Under the pieces are notes generated by a model. The model did not search any database. It was not told the DNA's origin and saw only the letters and a list, made by a program, of their open reading frames with translations. From Bradyrhizobium zhanjiangense (GTDB lineage: Bacteria > Pseudomonadota > Alphaproteobacteria > Rhizobiales > Xanthobacteraceae): 64,000 nt of DNA. The DNA lies in NCBI RefSeq assembly GCF_004114935.1, contig NZ_CP022221.1, positions 8,205,001-8,269,000 on the forward strand, read 5' to 3'. Position numbers and translations under genes: made by a program. Shown one piece after another: positions 34,517-43,773 of this stretch. Every line of letters begins with the position of its first letter. Within the stretch, counting starts at the first letter, position 1.

Positions 34517-35272
34517 CTATTTGGTCTTTCCGTCATCCACACGGCGCATCCCGCCGAGCAGGTCGGCGAGGTGCGCCGCGCGCGCCGTATCCATCTCGTT
34601 GAAGATTGCGCTCGAGCTCCTCGGGCTGAGCTTGGCGAGCACGGCGGCGGCGGTCTCGTCGGCCATGCCGGCAATCTGGGTCGCCGCAGCCTCCGGCTTC
34701 ATGCGCGAATAGATCTCGACGACGCTGGCTTCGGCTTTCTTCAGGAAATCGTCGCGCAGCGCCATCCACTTCTCGTATTCGGCACGCTTGGCCTCGACCT
34801 CGGCGATCCGTTCGCGCAGCAGGTTCTCGGCCTTCTCCAGCTCCTTGAGCTGCCAGGCCAGCCTTGCATCGACGGCGGGGTCGGCCACGTTGCTGCAGAA
34901 CAGCGCGACGTCATTGTCGACGGACACGGCGGCCTGTGGCGGTGTGGGCTTCGGCGGCGCCGTGACGCTGCCGGGTTTGGCTGCACGTACAGGTGCCGGC
35001 GCCGGCGTCTCGGAAGCCGGCACGGCGCCGGTGATAGCCGGACCTGAATCTTCCGCCGCCCACGCCGTCGCATGGACGGAGGCGCTTCCGCCCGGATTCG
35101 GGGTGGACGGCGTGCCCGGCTTCTGCGGTCCGGACGCGCGGGCACGCGCGAAGGAGAGCAGGTTGAGCGGCCTCGATGGCTTCGCCTCGTCCAGCGCCAG
35201 CACGGGCGAAGCGCCCGCAAGCGTCCACACCGCGACGAGGAGGAGTTTGGCTTTGTGATCCAGATTCAGCAT
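34517..35272 (-). CDS. MotE family periplasmic flagellar protein
   Basis: 251 residues. Signal peptide (LNLDHKAKLLLVAVWTLAGA, cleavage near VLA-L), a Pro/Ala-rich linker, a coiled coil (about 145-190, WQLKELEKAENLLRERIAEV), then the MgtE-N-like tail (YSRMKPEAAATQIAGMADET, LSPRSSSAIFNEMDTARAAH). In Sinorhizobium MotE is a chaperone that stabilises MotC; motC is present at 25141. The ATG at 35272 fits the signal peptide. In-frame ATGs at 35308 and 35356 would run into flgI. A shared flagellar element lies 47 nt upstream. Confidence 0.82.
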   Translation of the reverse strand: MLNLDHKAKLLLVAVWTLAGASPVLALDEAKPSRPLNLLSFARARASGPQKPGTPSTPNPGGSASVHATAWAAEDSGPAITGAVPASETPAPAPVRAAKPGSVTAPPKPTPPQAAVSVDNDVALFCSNVADPAVDARLAWQLKELEKAENLLRERIAEVEAKRAEYEKWMALRDDFLKKAEASVVEIYSRMKPEAAATQIAGMADETAAAVLAKLSPRSSSAIFNEMDTARAAHLADLLGGMRRVDDGKTK

Positions 35273-35319
35273 CGGGCCGCGTGCGATTCTCGGTCGAGAC
35301 CAGAGCATTGAGCGACCAA

Positions 35320-35335
35320 GCTTGCACGACGCTTG
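35320..35335 (-). promoter_or_regulatory. Shared flagellar upstream element before the motE-like gene
   Basis: Sense-strand CAAGCGTCGTGCAAGC, 47 nt before the ATG at 35272, just beyond the flgI stop. It suggests that motE-flgH-fliL-fliP has its own promoter rather than relying on read-through from flgI. Confidence 0.5.
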
Positions 35336-35339
35336 TGCA

Positions 35340-36470
35340 TCATTGCACGATGACATCGGCCTGGAGCGCGCCGGCCGTCTTGATCGCCTGGAGGATGGCG
35401 ATGATGCCTGATGGTTTCAGTCCGATCTGATTCAGCCCGCGTACTAGGCGCTGGAGATCGACGCCGCTCAGGATCGCCACCTGCGCGCCGGCCTCGTTGG
35501 CCTCGACCACGGTCTGCGGAACGACCACCGTCTGACCTCGCGAGAAGGGCGCCGGCTGCGAGACCACGGGAAGCTCGGTGACGCGCACCGTCAGATTGCC
35601 GTGCGTCACGGCAACGGTCGATATCCGTACGTCGCGTCCGATCACCACCGTGCCGGTGCGCTCGTTGATCACCACCCGTGCGGGCGTGTCCGGCTCGACC
35701 GTTAGCTCGCCGATTTCGGCCAGGAATCGGACCGGGCCGATGTTGCGCGGCTTCGACAGCACGATCGTGCGATAGTCGCGCTCGAAGGCGATCTGCGCGC
35801 GATAGCGGCCGCCGGCGTAGCGGTTGATGGCGTCGAGAATGCGCGTTGCGGTAACGAAGTCCGGGTTCTTGAGCTCCAGCACCAGGAATTCCATTTCATG
35901 GAGGCTTCCCTGCACTTCGCGCTCGACCAGCGCGCCGTTCGGGATGCGCCCCGCGGTCGGCGTGCCCTGGCTGACGTTCTGCGCCTGGCCGCCGACGCTG
36001 TAGCCGGCGACCGTGATCGCGCCTTGCGCGACCGCATAGACCGCACCATCCGCCGCCCGCAGCGACGTCATCACCAGCGTGCCGCCGAGCAGCGAGGTCG
36101 CATCGCCGAGCGACGACACGGTCACGTCCATCCGCTCGCCGGCTCCGATCGAGGGCGGCAGGTCCGCGGTCACCATCACGGCCGCGACGTTGCGTGTGCG
36201 CAGCGTCGTCGGACGCGTGGGATTGTTGGTGCTCGTGGTCTCGTTCCTGACATTGATGCCCATGTTCTCGAGCATCGACTGCAGGGACTGTTCCGTGAAC
36301 GGCGCATTGCGGAGCGTGTCGCCGGTGCCGTTCAGGCCGATGACGAGGCCATAGCCGACGATCTGGTTCTCGCGCAGTCCCTTGATGTCCGCGATGTCCT
36401 TGATGCGGACCGCGGCCTGGGCGCTGGCGGTAGCGAGGAGGAGGACGAGCGCAAGCAGGACTCTGGTCAT
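35340..36470 (-). CDS. flgI: Flagellar P-ring protein FlgI
   Basis: 376 residues. Signal peptide MTRVLLALVLLLATASAQA. FlgI signatures: RIKDIADIKGLRENQIVGYG, LVIGLNGTGDTLRNAPFTEQ, ENMGINV, VMVTADLPPS and the end LKPSGIIAILQAIKTAGALQ with ADVIVQ. It forms the periplasmic P ring. ATG overlaps the flgA stop (ATGA). Confidence 0.97.
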   Translation of the reverse strand: MTRVLLALVLLLATASAQAAVRIKDIADIKGLRENQIVGYGLVIGLNGTGDTLRNAPFTEQSLQSMLENMGINVRNETTSTNNPTRPTTLRTRNVAAVMVTADLPPSIGAGERMDVTVSSLGDATSLLGGTLVMTSLRAADGAVYAVAQGAITVAGYSVGGQAQNVSQGTPTAGRIPNGALVEREVQGSLHEMEFLVLELKNPDFVTATRILDAINRYAGGRYRAQIAFERDYRTIVLSKPRNIGPVRFLAEIGELTVEPDTPARVVINERTGTVVIGRDVRISTVAVTHGNLTVRVTELPVVSQPAPFSRGQTVVVPQTVVEANEAGAQVAILSGVDLQRLVRGLNQIGLKPSGIIAILQAIKTAGALQADVIVQ

Positions 36471-36943
36471 GACCCATCCACGACCTTGACCGTGCCGTCC
36501 GGCTGGACGATGCCCCTGATGATCACGCCGGTGTCGGTGTTTCGCACCGGGATGAGCGCGCCGGCCGCGCCCGATTGCATCGCCGAGCCGTAGGTGACGA
36601 TGGACAGGCCGCTGTCCTCCACCACGACCTTGACCATGGCACCGCGGGCAACCGTCCAGGGATCCTCCACCGAATTGGTCGGGATCGGCTGGCCCGGCAG
36701 CAGCGTGCGCCGCGCCATGCGACCGACCAGGACCTGGCGTCCTTCGATGAACATGGCAACGCCGAGCAGGCTCGGCGCGAAGGCGCGCTCGGTGATCATG
36801 TCGTCCCGGATCAGCTCGCCCGCGCGGATCGAGACGGCCGGCACGGGAAGCCGCTTCTCCTCGGCCGCCGCCAGGCGCGCCGAGGCGAGAACCAGCAGCA
36901 CGGCGGCCAACCCGCGCATGATCAGGCCCACCCTGTTCAACAT
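36467..36943 (-). CDS. flgA: P-ring assembly chaperone FlgA
   Basis: 158 residues. Signal segment MRGLAAVLLVLASARLAAA begins eight residues in. SAF-like domain: VPAVSIRAGELIRDDMITER, RMARRTLLPGQPIPTNSVED, and the FlgA end GAAGALIPVRNTDTGVIIRG-IVQPDGTV. It chaperones FlgI in the periplasm. The ATG at 36943 follows GGTGGCTCG 13 bases after flgG; a start at 36994 would overlap flgG. Confidence 0.93.
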   Translation of the reverse strand: MLNRVGLIMRGLAAVLLVLASARLAAAEEKRLPVPAVSIRAGELIRDDMITERAFAPSLLGVAMFIEGRQVLVGRMARRTLLPGQPIPTNSVEDPWTVARGAMVKVVVEDSGLSIVTYGSAMQSGAAGALIPVRNTDTGVIIRGIVQPDGTVKVVDGS

Positions 36944-36956
36944 CGAGCCACCCGAA

Positions 36957-37745
36957 CTAGCGCATGCCCTTCGAGACAGTCGAGGCCATTTCATCCGAGG
37001 CCTGGATGACCTTGGCGTTCATTTCGTAGGCACGCTGCGCCGAGATCAACTCGGTGATTTCCTTGACGGGATCGACGTTCGAGGCTTCGAGATATTTCTG
37101 GTTGATCTTGCCGTAGCCGGAATCGCCCGGCAGCCCGACGACCGGCGTACCGGACGCGGTCGTCTCGCGGTAGAGATTGCTGCCGAGCGGCTCGAGCCCC
37201 GCCTCGTTGGCGAAATTGGCGAGATTGAGCTGGCCGATCTGCCGCGGATTTATTTCCGTGTCCAGCTTGGCGAACACCTGTCCGGTCTGGTTGACCGTGA
37301 CCTCGACCGTTCCCTGCGGCACCGTGATCGCGGGGTCCAGCAGATAGCCGTCGATCGTGACGAGCTGGCCGTTGGCATTCGTATTGAACGAGCCGGCGCG
37401 GGTGTATTGCACCTCGTTGTTGGGGCCCAGTACCTGAAACCAGCCGCGGCCATTGATGGCGAGGTCGTAGGGATTGCCGGTCTGCGTCAGCGCGCCCTGG
37501 ATGTGCAGCTTGCGGATCGCCGCCGACTTGACGCCGAGGCCGAGATTGGCACCCTCCGGAATCGGCGAGGAGCCGTTGACATTGGCGACACCCTGCATCC
37601 GGTCCATCTGATAGAACAGATCGGTGAATTCCGCGCGCGCCCGCTTGTACGACGTCGAGTTGATGTTGGCGATGTTGTTGGCGATGACCTCGATGTTGGT
37701 CTGCTGGGCGTTCATGCCAGTGGCCGCAATAGCGAGCGATTTCAC
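36957..37745 (-). CDS. flgG: Flagellar distal rod protein FlgG
   Basis: 262 residues, the usual FlgG length, from a GTG at 37745. GAGGGAG lies eight bases upstream. A GTG at 37754 directly abuts that Shine-Dalgarno and is less likely. Motifs: [60 protein letters not shown] and the C-terminal [20 protein letters not shown]. It forms the distal rod. Confidence 0.96.
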   Translation of the reverse strand: MKSLAIAATGMNAQQTNIEVIANNIANINSTSYKRARAEFTDLFYQMDRMQGVANVNGSSPIPEGANLGLGVKSAAIRKLHIQGALTQTGNPYDLAINGRGWFQVLGPNNEVQYTRAGSFNTNANGQLVTIDGYLLDPAITVPQGTVEVTVNQTGQVFAKLDTEINPRQIGQLNLANFANEAGLEPLGSNLYRETTASGTPVVGLPGDSGYGKINQKYLEASNVDPVKEITELISAQRAYEMNAKVIQASDEMASTVSKGMR

Positions 37746-37763
37746 GATCGTCACTCCCTCAGA

Positions 37764-38093
37764 TCAAATCGACATCCGAACGACTTCTTGGTAGGCCTGC
37801 ACGACCTTGTCGCGAACCGCGACCGCCGTCTGCAAGGCCTGCTCGGCCGACATCAGCGCCTCCACGACGCGCCGCGTCGATTCCTTGCCCTGTATCGCCG
37901 AGATCGACGCCGCCTCGCCCGCCTTCAGCGTTCCGATCGCGTCCGTCGTCACCTGCTTCATCACCGATTCGAAGCCGACATCGTCACTGGCCTGGATCGC
38001 GGTCGTCGCCCCCGGCGAGATGGCCTGCGTCTCGGTCGCGCGGCTCGCGACTTGCCCAGCAGAGATCGCCGTGGATGAAATCGCCTCAAGCAT
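37764..38093 (-). CDS. fliE: Flagellar hook-basal body protein FliE
   Basis: 109 residues. C-terminal FliE signature: EALMSAEQALQTAVAVRDKV followed by VQAYQEVVRMSI. It couples the MS ring to the rod and export gate. It starts two bases after flgC within flgB-flgC-fliE-flgG-flgA-flgI. Confidence 0.94.
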   Translation of the reverse strand: MLEAISSTAISAGQVASRATETQAISPGATTAIQASDDVGFESVMKQVTTDAIGTLKAGEAASISAIQGKESTRRVVEALMSAEQALQTAVAVRDKVVQAYQEVVRMSI

Positions 38094-38095
38094 TG

Positions 38096-38512
38096 TCAGC
38101 TCCTCAAGAGGTCGATGGTCATTCCCAGCATCGACCGCACTTGTTTCACGACCTGGAGATTGGCCTCATAGGACCGGTTGACCTCACGCATGTCGGCCAT
38201 CTCGATCATCATGTTGACGTTCGGCAGCTTGACGTAGCCGGCCTTGTCGGCGGCGGGATGCCCCGGGTCGTACTCGACGCGGTACGGCGTGGTGTCGACC
38301 CCGATCTCCTTGACTTTCGCAAGCTGTGCACCCGAGGCACGGTCCATGGCGGCATCGAAGGTGATGGTCTTGCGCTGATACGGATCAGCCCCGGCGGTGC
38401 GCCCGGTCGACGTCGCGTTGGCGAGGTTCTCCGAGACGATGCGCATGCGCGTCGATTGCGCCTCGAGCCCGGAGCTTGCGACGGTCAATGACGACTGCAG
38501 AGAGTCCAGCAT
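38096..38512 (-). CDS. flgC: Proximal rod protein FlgC
   Basis: 138 residues. [40 protein letters not shown] and the end [20 protein letters not shown] with [16 protein letters not shown] are clear FlgC motifs. It is a proximal rod component, 11 bp after flgB. Confidence 0.96.
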   Translation of the reverse strand: MLDSLQSSLTVASSGLEAQSTRMRIVSENLANATSTGRTAGADPYQRKTITFDAAMDRASGAQLAKVKEIGVDTTPYRVEYDPGHPAADKAGYVKLPNVNMMIEMADMREVNRSYEANLQVVKQVRSMLGMTIDLLRS

Positions 38513-38523
38513 GTCAATTCACC

Positions 38524-38925
38524 TCAAGCCTTTGCGCTCGACAGGACCATGCGGTGAAACGACCGCACGATCGCCGAGTTCATCGAATAGTCGCGATTGA
38601 CGTCGTTGCCCTTGATCATCTCCTGCTCCAGACTGACCGAATTGCCGGAGTGAACCACTTCCCAGCTGTCCTTCTTGGCGATCTTGCGCGTGTCGATCTC
38701 GGCGGCGGACAACTGCATGTGCGAGGGCGACGTCGTCGCGAGCCTGACCGGCATGCCGTCGAGCACCTTGTTGAAGGGCTCGACGTCGCGCGCCTTGAAG
38801 CCCGGCGTGTTGGCGTTGGCGACGTTGGTGGCGATGGTCGACTGGCGGAGTTCGAGGTAGCGCGCCTGCGACGATGCGAGTTCGAAGAGATAAAGCGGTC
38901 CCACGATAGCCCCGTTCTGGTCCAT
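38524..38925 (-). CDS. flgB: Proximal rod protein FlgB
   Basis: 133 residues. LFELASSQARYLELRQSTIA, NVANANTPGFKARDVEPF and the end GNDVNRDYSMNSAIVRSFHR identify FlgB. First gene of its unit; a partial copy of the shared flagellar element lies 36 nt before the ATG, in the gap after flhB. Confidence 0.95.
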   Translation of the reverse strand: MDQNGAIVGPLYLFELASSQARYLELRQSTIATNVANANTPGFKARDVEPFNKVLDGMPVRLATTSPSHMQLSAAEIDTRKIAKKDSWEVVHSGNSVSLEQEMIKGNDVNRDYSMNSAIVRSFHRMVLSSAKA

Positions 38926-38961
38926 TCGGGAAAACCCTAGGGCGTTAAGCTTTCGTCAAGC

Positions 38962-38977
38962 TGTTGCGCGAAGCACC
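38962..38977 (-). promoter_or_regulatory. Partial flagellar upstream element before flgB
   Basis: Sense-strand GGTGCTTCGCGCAACA, 36 nt before the flgB ATG, keeping the GCTTCGCGCAA core. Confidence 0.45.
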
Positions 38978-38989
38978 ATCCTCGGAAAT

Positions 38990-40075
38990 CTACTGGACCT
39001 TCTCGGGCCGTGCGGTCTGCTTGGACTGGAGGAAGTAGATGATCTCGGCGACGGGGCGGAAGAATTCCGCCGGAATCACCTGGTCGACCTGCACCGCCTC
39101 GTAGAGCGCGCGCGCCAGCGCCTTGTTCTCGATCACGGGAATCCGATTCTGCTCGGCAACTTCGCGGATCTTCAGCGCGATCACGTCCATGCCCTTGGCG
39201 ACCACCAGCGGCGCCGCATTCTCCTCGCGTTTGTAGCGCAGCGCGATGGCGAAATGCGTCGGGTTCGCGATCACCAGCGTCGCGCGCGCGGCGGAGGCGA
39301 TCATGCGCTGGCGCGAGCGGTCGCGCGCCAGCGAGCGCAGGCGCGCCTTGATCAGCGGATCGCCCTCGGCCTGCTTGTGCTCGTCCTTGATCTCCTGCTT
39401 GGTCATGCGCAGCTCGCGCCGCCAGTGGAAGCGCGACCAGGCGAGATCGATCGCGACCAGGACGATGGTCGCGATGCAGATCGCCGAGACGATCCGCATC
39501 GCGATGTTGAGGATCATTTCGGGCAGCGCCACCGGATCGGCGTACATCGCCTCGAACGCCTTCGCCTCGGACGAGCGCAGCACGAAGGCGACGACAGCGG
39601 TCACCGAGGCGAGCTTGAACAGCGACTTGGCGAACTCGACGAATCCCTGCGTGCCGAACAGGCGGTTCCAGCCGCTGACCGGGGAGATGCGCGACACGTC
39701 CGGCTTGATGCGCTCCAGCACCAGGCGCGGCGCATTTTGCAGCAGCGAGGCGGCGAGGCCGAATACCATCATGATGACGACCAGCGGCACCAGGAATCGC
39801 AGCGAATGAAGTCCCACCACGGTGAGCAGGTTCTGTGCGTCGGCCGCTGTGCTGAGCGGGAAGCCTTCGGGATCGTCGAGAAAGCTCTTCAGCGTCGGGG
39901 TCAATTGCTGCACGCCCTGGCCGATCAGGAAGGCCTGGATCACCATCAGCGCGGCCATCGAGGCGAAGATGGAAGCCTCCCGAGAGACCGGGATTTTGCC
40001 CTGTTCGAGCGCATCGCGGACTTTCTTCTCGGTCGGCTCTTCTGTCTTGCTCTCCTGATCGGATGTTTCTGCCAT
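38990..40075 (-). CDS. flhB: Flagellar export switch protein FlhB
   Basis: 361 residues. Soluble N-terminus TEEPTEKKVRDALEQGKIPV, four membrane helices, then a cytoplasmic domain with the autocleavage site N271-P272-T273-H274 and the preceding KQEIKDEHKQAEGDPLIKAR. It switches export specificity with FliK. It is the last gene of motA-fliM-DUF6468-like-fliN-fliG-flhB. Confidence 0.97.
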   Translation of the reverse strand: MAETSDQESKTEEPTEKKVRDALEQGKIPVSREASIFASMAALMVIQAFLIGQGVQQLTPTLKSFLDDPEGFPLSTAADAQNLLTVVGLHSLRFLVPLVVIMMVFGLAASLLQNAPRLVLERIKPDVSRISPVSGWNRLFGTQGFVEFAKSLFKLASVTAVVAFVLRSSEAKAFEAMYADPVALPEMILNIAMRIVSAICIATIVLVAIDLAWSRFHWRRELRMTKQEIKDEHKQAEGDPLIKARLRSLARDRSRQRMIASAARATLVIANPTHFAIALRYKREENAAPLVVAKGMDVIALKIREVAEQNRIPVIENKALARALYEAVQVDQVIPAEFFRPVAEIIYFLQSKQTARPEKVQ

Positions 40076-40088
40076 GCCCGTTCAGCGG

Positions 40089-41129
40089 TCAGCGGAAGAC
40101 CAGCTCATCCTCCTGCTCGGGGTTGAGCTCGATTTCACCCTTCTCCGCGAGTTCGAGCGCGAGGTCGGTGATCACGCGCCGCGCCTCAAGCACATCGCGC
40201 TGGTTCGACGGCTCGCCGATGGCGAGCTCGTGTTCGACGACGCGGCGGACGCGCGAGGCGACCGAGGACAGGATCAGCTCGCGGAAGCTCTTGTCGGTCC
40301 CCTTCAGCGCGACGACGATGCGATCGGTCGGCACCTGGTCGAAGATCATGGTGCGCGCCTTCGGCGTCAGGTTGATGACGTCGTCGAACGTGAAAAGCAG
40401 CTCCTTCAGCACTTCGGCCGACTTCGGTCGCTTCTCCGACAGGCTCTTCAGCATGTCCTCGATATGGCCGCGCTCCATCTTGTTGATGATGTCGGCGACG
40501 CGGGCGTAGGTGTCGGCGCCGAGGTTGCGGGCGAAGTTGAGCGTCAGGTCCTCGTGCAGCGTCTTCTCGATGATGCGCATGGCGTCGTCGACGATCGGCT
40601 TGAGGCTCAGCACGCGCCGCATCAGCTCGTTGCGCAGGCTGGATGGCAGCTGGCTCATCACCTTGGCGGCGCAGGCCGGCTTCACCTTGGACAGGATCAG
40701 CGCCGCGGTCTGCGGGTGCTCCTTGGAGAGATAGCTCGCGAGCGAGTTCTCCGACACCGAGGAGACGCGATCCCAGACCGAGCGGCTCGAATTGCCGAGC
40801 AGGTCCGACATGATCTGCGAGACCTGGTCGGCCGGCAGCACGTCACCGAGCACGGCCTCCAGACCGCCGAGCGTGCCGAGGATGTTGGCGCCCATCGAGA
40901 ATTGCTGGGCGAACTCCTCGACGATTCCCTCGAGCTCCTGCGCCGTGATCGGCCGCAGCTCCGCCGCGGCCTTGGTGACGATGCGGATCTCCTGCGGCTC
41001 GAACTGCTGAAGCACGCTCGCGGCCGCCTGCCGGCCCATGGCCAGGAGGAGGGCCGCGACCTTTTCCGTTCCGCCCAGCGTGGCGACGCCTCGCTGCTTG
41101 ACGGGAGCGATACCGACCTGTGCCGCCAT
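40089..41129 (-). CDS. fliG: Flagellar rotor/switch protein FliG
   Basis: 346 residues. N-terminal KVAALLLAMGRQAAASVLQQ, the middle-domain EHPQT motif (YLSKEHPQTAALILSKVKPA), and the C-terminal torque helix VALKGTDKSFRELILSSVAS with charged residues facing MotA. It connects the MS ring to FliM. Two bases separate it from fliN. Confidence 0.97.
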   Translation of the reverse strand: MAAQVGIAPVKQRGVATLGGTEKVAALLLAMGRQAAASVLQQFEPQEIRIVTKAAAELRPITAQELEGIVEEFAQQFSMGANILGTLGGLEAVLGDVLPADQVSQIMSDLLGNSSRSVWDRVSSVSENSLASYLSKEHPQTAALILSKVKPACAAKVMSQLPSSLRNELMRRVLSLKPIVDDAMRIIEKTLHEDLTLNFARNLGADTYARVADIINKMERGHIEDMLKSLSEKRPKSAEVLKELLFTFDDVINLTPKARTMIFDQVPTDRIVVALKGTDKSFRELILSSVASRVRRVVEHELAIGEPSNQRDVLEARRVITDLALELAEKGEIELNPEQEDELVFR

Positions 41130-41131
41130 GG

Positions 41132-41521
41132 TCAGGTATCACCCTGCCCCAGCGGACCGACGATCTCCGTCAGCGAGACGCCGAAGCGGGAATTGTCTTC
41201 TTCGACCACGACCACCTCGCCGCGGGCGACGATGCGGCCGTTGACGACGACATCGACAGGTTCGCCGACCCGATGATCGAGCGGCACCACGGCGCCGCGC
41301 CCGAGCTTCATCAGGTTCGCCACCGGAATGGTCGCCGATCCCAGTACCACCTGCATGGTGACGGGAATGCGCAGGATGGCATCGACGTTGGCGAACTTGC
41401 CGGTCTCCTCCGCCGTGCGCGCGGCAATCTCCGCCAGCCGCTCCAGTGGAGATGCATCGGTGTGCCCCTCGTCGGATGCCGATGCGCGAGTGGCAGACTC
41501 ATAGTCGAAGGATTGCGCCAT
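41132..41521 (-). CDS. fliN: Flagellar switch protein FliN
   Basis: 129 residues. The C-terminal SpoA domain is clear: VDAILRIPVTMQVVLGSATI, PVANLMKLGRGAVVPLDHRV, GEPVDVVVNGRIVARGEVVV and FGVSLTEIVG. The N-terminus is acidic and variable. It forms the lower C ring with FliM. Confidence 0.95.
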   Translation of the reverse strand: MAQSFDYESATRASASDEGHTDASPLERLAEIAARTAEETGKFANVDAILRIPVTMQVVLGSATIPVANLMKLGRGAVVPLDHRVGEPVDVVVNGRIVARGEVVVVEEDNSRFGVSLTEIVGPLGQGDT

Positions 41522-41597
41522 TTGGTATCGCCTCTTGGTATTTCCGCTCCCGGAGCGCCGCCGCGCTCCGACCGTATCGTTTTCGCCGGCTCCGGCT

Positions 41598-41912
41598 TCA
41601 ATGCTTGTTCACGTCGGCGCCGCCTGCAGTCGCGACGGGCGCGAGCCCGGTCCTTGCATCGAGCGCCGCGATCGCTTCGTGGGCCTGATCGATCTTCGTG
41701 CTCAGCACGTTGGCGAGCCGTCCGAGATTTGCGGTGGAATCGTGCGCCGCGTTGATGACCGTGTCGAAGGCGCCCGCCGTCTCGTGGACGATGGTCGAGA
41801 ATTCACCCTGGTAGCTGCGCAGTCGCGCCAGTTCACGGTGCATCCGGGTCACCCGCATGCTGGTGAAGGCGAGCGCAATCAGCAGCACGGCATCAACGAG
41901 ATAGGATATCAT
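41598..41912 (-). CDS. Small membrane-anchored coiled-coil protein between fliM and fliN (DUF6468-like)
   Basis: 104 residues. One membrane helix (about 2-20, ISYLVDAVLLIALAFTSMRV) is followed by a helical region (RMHRELARLRSYQGEFSTIV, NLGRLANVLSTKIDQAHEAI). A small protein of this shape sits between fliM and fliN in many alphaproteobacteria and is listed, as I recall, as DUF6468; its role is unknown. ATG at 41912 with GGAG upstream overlaps the fliM 3' end by 20 bp. Confidence 0.7.
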   Translation of the reverse strand: MISYLVDAVLLIALAFTSMRVTRMHRELARLRSYQGEFSTIVHETAGAFDTVINAAHDSTANLGRLANVLSTKIDQAHEAIAALDARTGLAPVATAGGADVNKH

Positions 41913-42834
41913 CGACGAACTCCCGTTTCTGATCGACGGGATCTGCCACCTGCATGGCGTAATAGCCATCAAGCTGGCCGATCTGACACCAGAACAGCAC
42001 CTGGTTGTTGCTTTCGAGCCGGGCGAGCGTGCGCGGCGTGGCTTCGAGCTCGAGCACCTGCCCGACCTGGAACTTCACGACGTCGCCGAGCGATATCATC
42101 TTCTCGTCGAGCACCGCGCTCAGCGTCACCTCGGTGCGGTGAACCTCGCTCTCCATCTGCTCGCGCCAGCGCGGATCGGCCGCGCGGCCGTCGCTGACGA
42201 CGACATGCGCGAGCTTCTGCCTGAGCGGGTTGAGCGCGGAGTGCGGAATGATGAGGAACATCTGGCCGCCGCGATAGAGCGCCTGCAACATGATGTTCGC
42301 GCAGATGGACATGTTGCCGCTGCGTCCGATCGCCAGCGAGGCCATAGCGGTCTCGACCCGTTCCACGCGGAAGGTGACGTTCGAGGTGCCGGCAAAGGCG
42401 GATTGCAGCGCCTTGGCGAACCGCTCGAACAGCGCCTGGACCAGGCGGATCTCGATGTTCGAGAACGCACGCTCGACGTCGAGCGGCGGTTCGGCGCCGT
42501 CGGAGCCGAACATCGCCTCGACCATCGTGAACACGAAATCGCGGTCGAGCATGATGATGACACGGGAGTCCCACTGCTCGGCATAGAGCACCGCCGCGAC
42601 CGCGTTGGCCTCATAGTCCTTGATGATGTCGCCGACGCGGTCATTGGTGATGCCGTTGACCGAGAAATAGCACGGCGTTCCGGCCATCGGCTGCAGGCTG
42701 TCCGTGCACGATGCCGCCATGCGATCGAAGATCACATTGAGCATCGGCATGCGTTCGATCGATATGCCGGCGGCGTCCAGCAGGTAGTTTGGCAGCTGCT
42801 TGCGCTGATCGACGTCGACGTCTTCCATCATCAT
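41893..42834 (-). CDS. fliM: Flagellar motor switch protein FliM
   Basis: 313 residues. FliM core: LPMLNVIFDRMA-type MPMLNVIFDRMAASCTDSLQ, FVFTMVEAMFGSDG, RAFSNIEIRLVQALFERFAK and a C-terminal SpoA domain (TEVTLSAVLDEKMISLGDVV, FWCQIGQLDGYYAMQVADPV). The N-terminus MMMEDVDVDQRKQLPNYLLD has no recognisable LSQxEID CheY-P binding segment, see findings. ATG overlaps the motA stop (ATGA). Confidence 0.93.
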   Translation of the reverse strand: MMMEDVDVDQRKQLPNYLLDAAGISIERMPMLNVIFDRMAASCTDSLQPMAGTPCYFSVNGITNDRVGDIIKDYEANAVAAVLYAEQWDSRVIIMLDRDFVFTMVEAMFGSDGAEPPLDVERAFSNIEIRLVQALFERFAKALQSAFAGTSNVTFRVERVETAMASLAIGRSGNMSICANIMLQALYRGGQMFLIIPHSALNPLRQKLAHVVVSDGRAADPRWREQMESEVHRTEVTLSAVLDEKMISLGDVVKFQVGQVLELEATPRTLARLESNNQVLFWCQIGQLDGYYAMQVADPVDQKREFVDDILSR

Positions 42835-43727
42835 GCGCGGGCAGCCTTCGGTTCAACCTCGGTGACGACGGCCTTGGGTCCTGCAATCGTCTCGTTCTCG
42901 ACGACGTCGATCGACGGCCGCTCGGTGCTGGCGATCATCTTGCGGCCATGCTCGACGGCGATCTGCGGCATGGCGCCGTTCATGAACGCCAGCAACGTCT
43001 GCTTGACGATGATATAGGGCCGGCACTTCTTCTCGCGCGTCATCTTGATCTTCAGCGCGAAGGGCGAAATGATGCCGTAGGACAGGAAGATGCCGGCGAA
43101 GGTGCCGACGAGGGCCGCGCCGATGAAGCCGCCCAGCAGCTTCGGCGACTGGTCGAGGGCCCCCATGGCCTTGATGACGCCGAGCACCGCGGCGACGATG
43201 CCGAGCGCCGGCAGCGCCTCGGACACCACCACCAGCGCATGGTATGGCGTCAGCTTGCTCTTCACGATGGTGTGGATCTCCTCGTCCATCAACGCCTCGA
43301 TCTCGTGCGTGCGCGCATTCCCCATGATGATCAGGCGGACATAGTCGCAGATAAACTGGAGCAGCGCGGGGTCGGAGAGCACGCTCGGAAACGCCTTGAA
43401 GATCTCCGATGAGGAGGGATCGTCGATGTGCGCCTCGACCTCGTTGCGACCCTTGCCCCGCAGCTCGCGCATCAGGGCATGGAGCGCGCCGAGCAGATCG
43501 AGATAATAGCGCTCACTGGGGACAGCGCCGGTGATGGCCTGCATGCAGGCAACGCCGGTGTCCACGACCGTCTTCCACGGATTGGCCACGATGAAGGTGC
43601 CGACGGCGGTGCCCATGATGATCACGAACTCCCACGGCTGCATGAGCACGGCCAGGTGCCCGCCCATGGCGGCAAATCCGCCGAGCAGTGCCGCCACCGT
43701 GATGAAAATCCCCACGAAACTGCCCAA
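42831..43727 (-). CDS. motA: Flagellar stator protein MotA
   Basis: 298 residues from a TTG at 43727 with GGAG eight bases upstream. No in-frame ATG exists near the conserved N-terminus GSFVGIFITVAALLGGFAAM. Four membrane segments; the MotA signature SEALPALGIVAAVLGVIKAM and SYGIISPFALKIKMTREKKC contain the two conserved functional prolines. The cytoplasmic loop carries HEIEALMDEEIHTI. Works with MotB. A full shared element begins 46 nt upstream. Confidence 0.93.
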   Translation of the reverse strand: MGSFVGIFITVAALLGGFAAMGGHLAVLMQPWEFVIIMGTAVGTFIVANPWKTVVDTGVACMQAITGAVPSERYYLDLLGALHALMRELRGKGRNEVEAHIDDPSSSEIFKAFPSVLSDPALLQFICDYVRLIIMGNARTHEIEALMDEEIHTIVKSKLTPYHALVVVSEALPALGIVAAVLGVIKAMGALDQSPKLLGGFIGAALVGTFAGIFLSYGIISPFALKIKMTREKKCRPYIIVKQTLLAFMNGAMPQIAVEHGRKMIASTERPSIDVVENETIAGPKAVVTEVEPKAARA

Positions 43728-43773
43728 CGCGCCGCTCCATCGCCGATCCCAGCGGGAATATCTAGTCGGCGAC

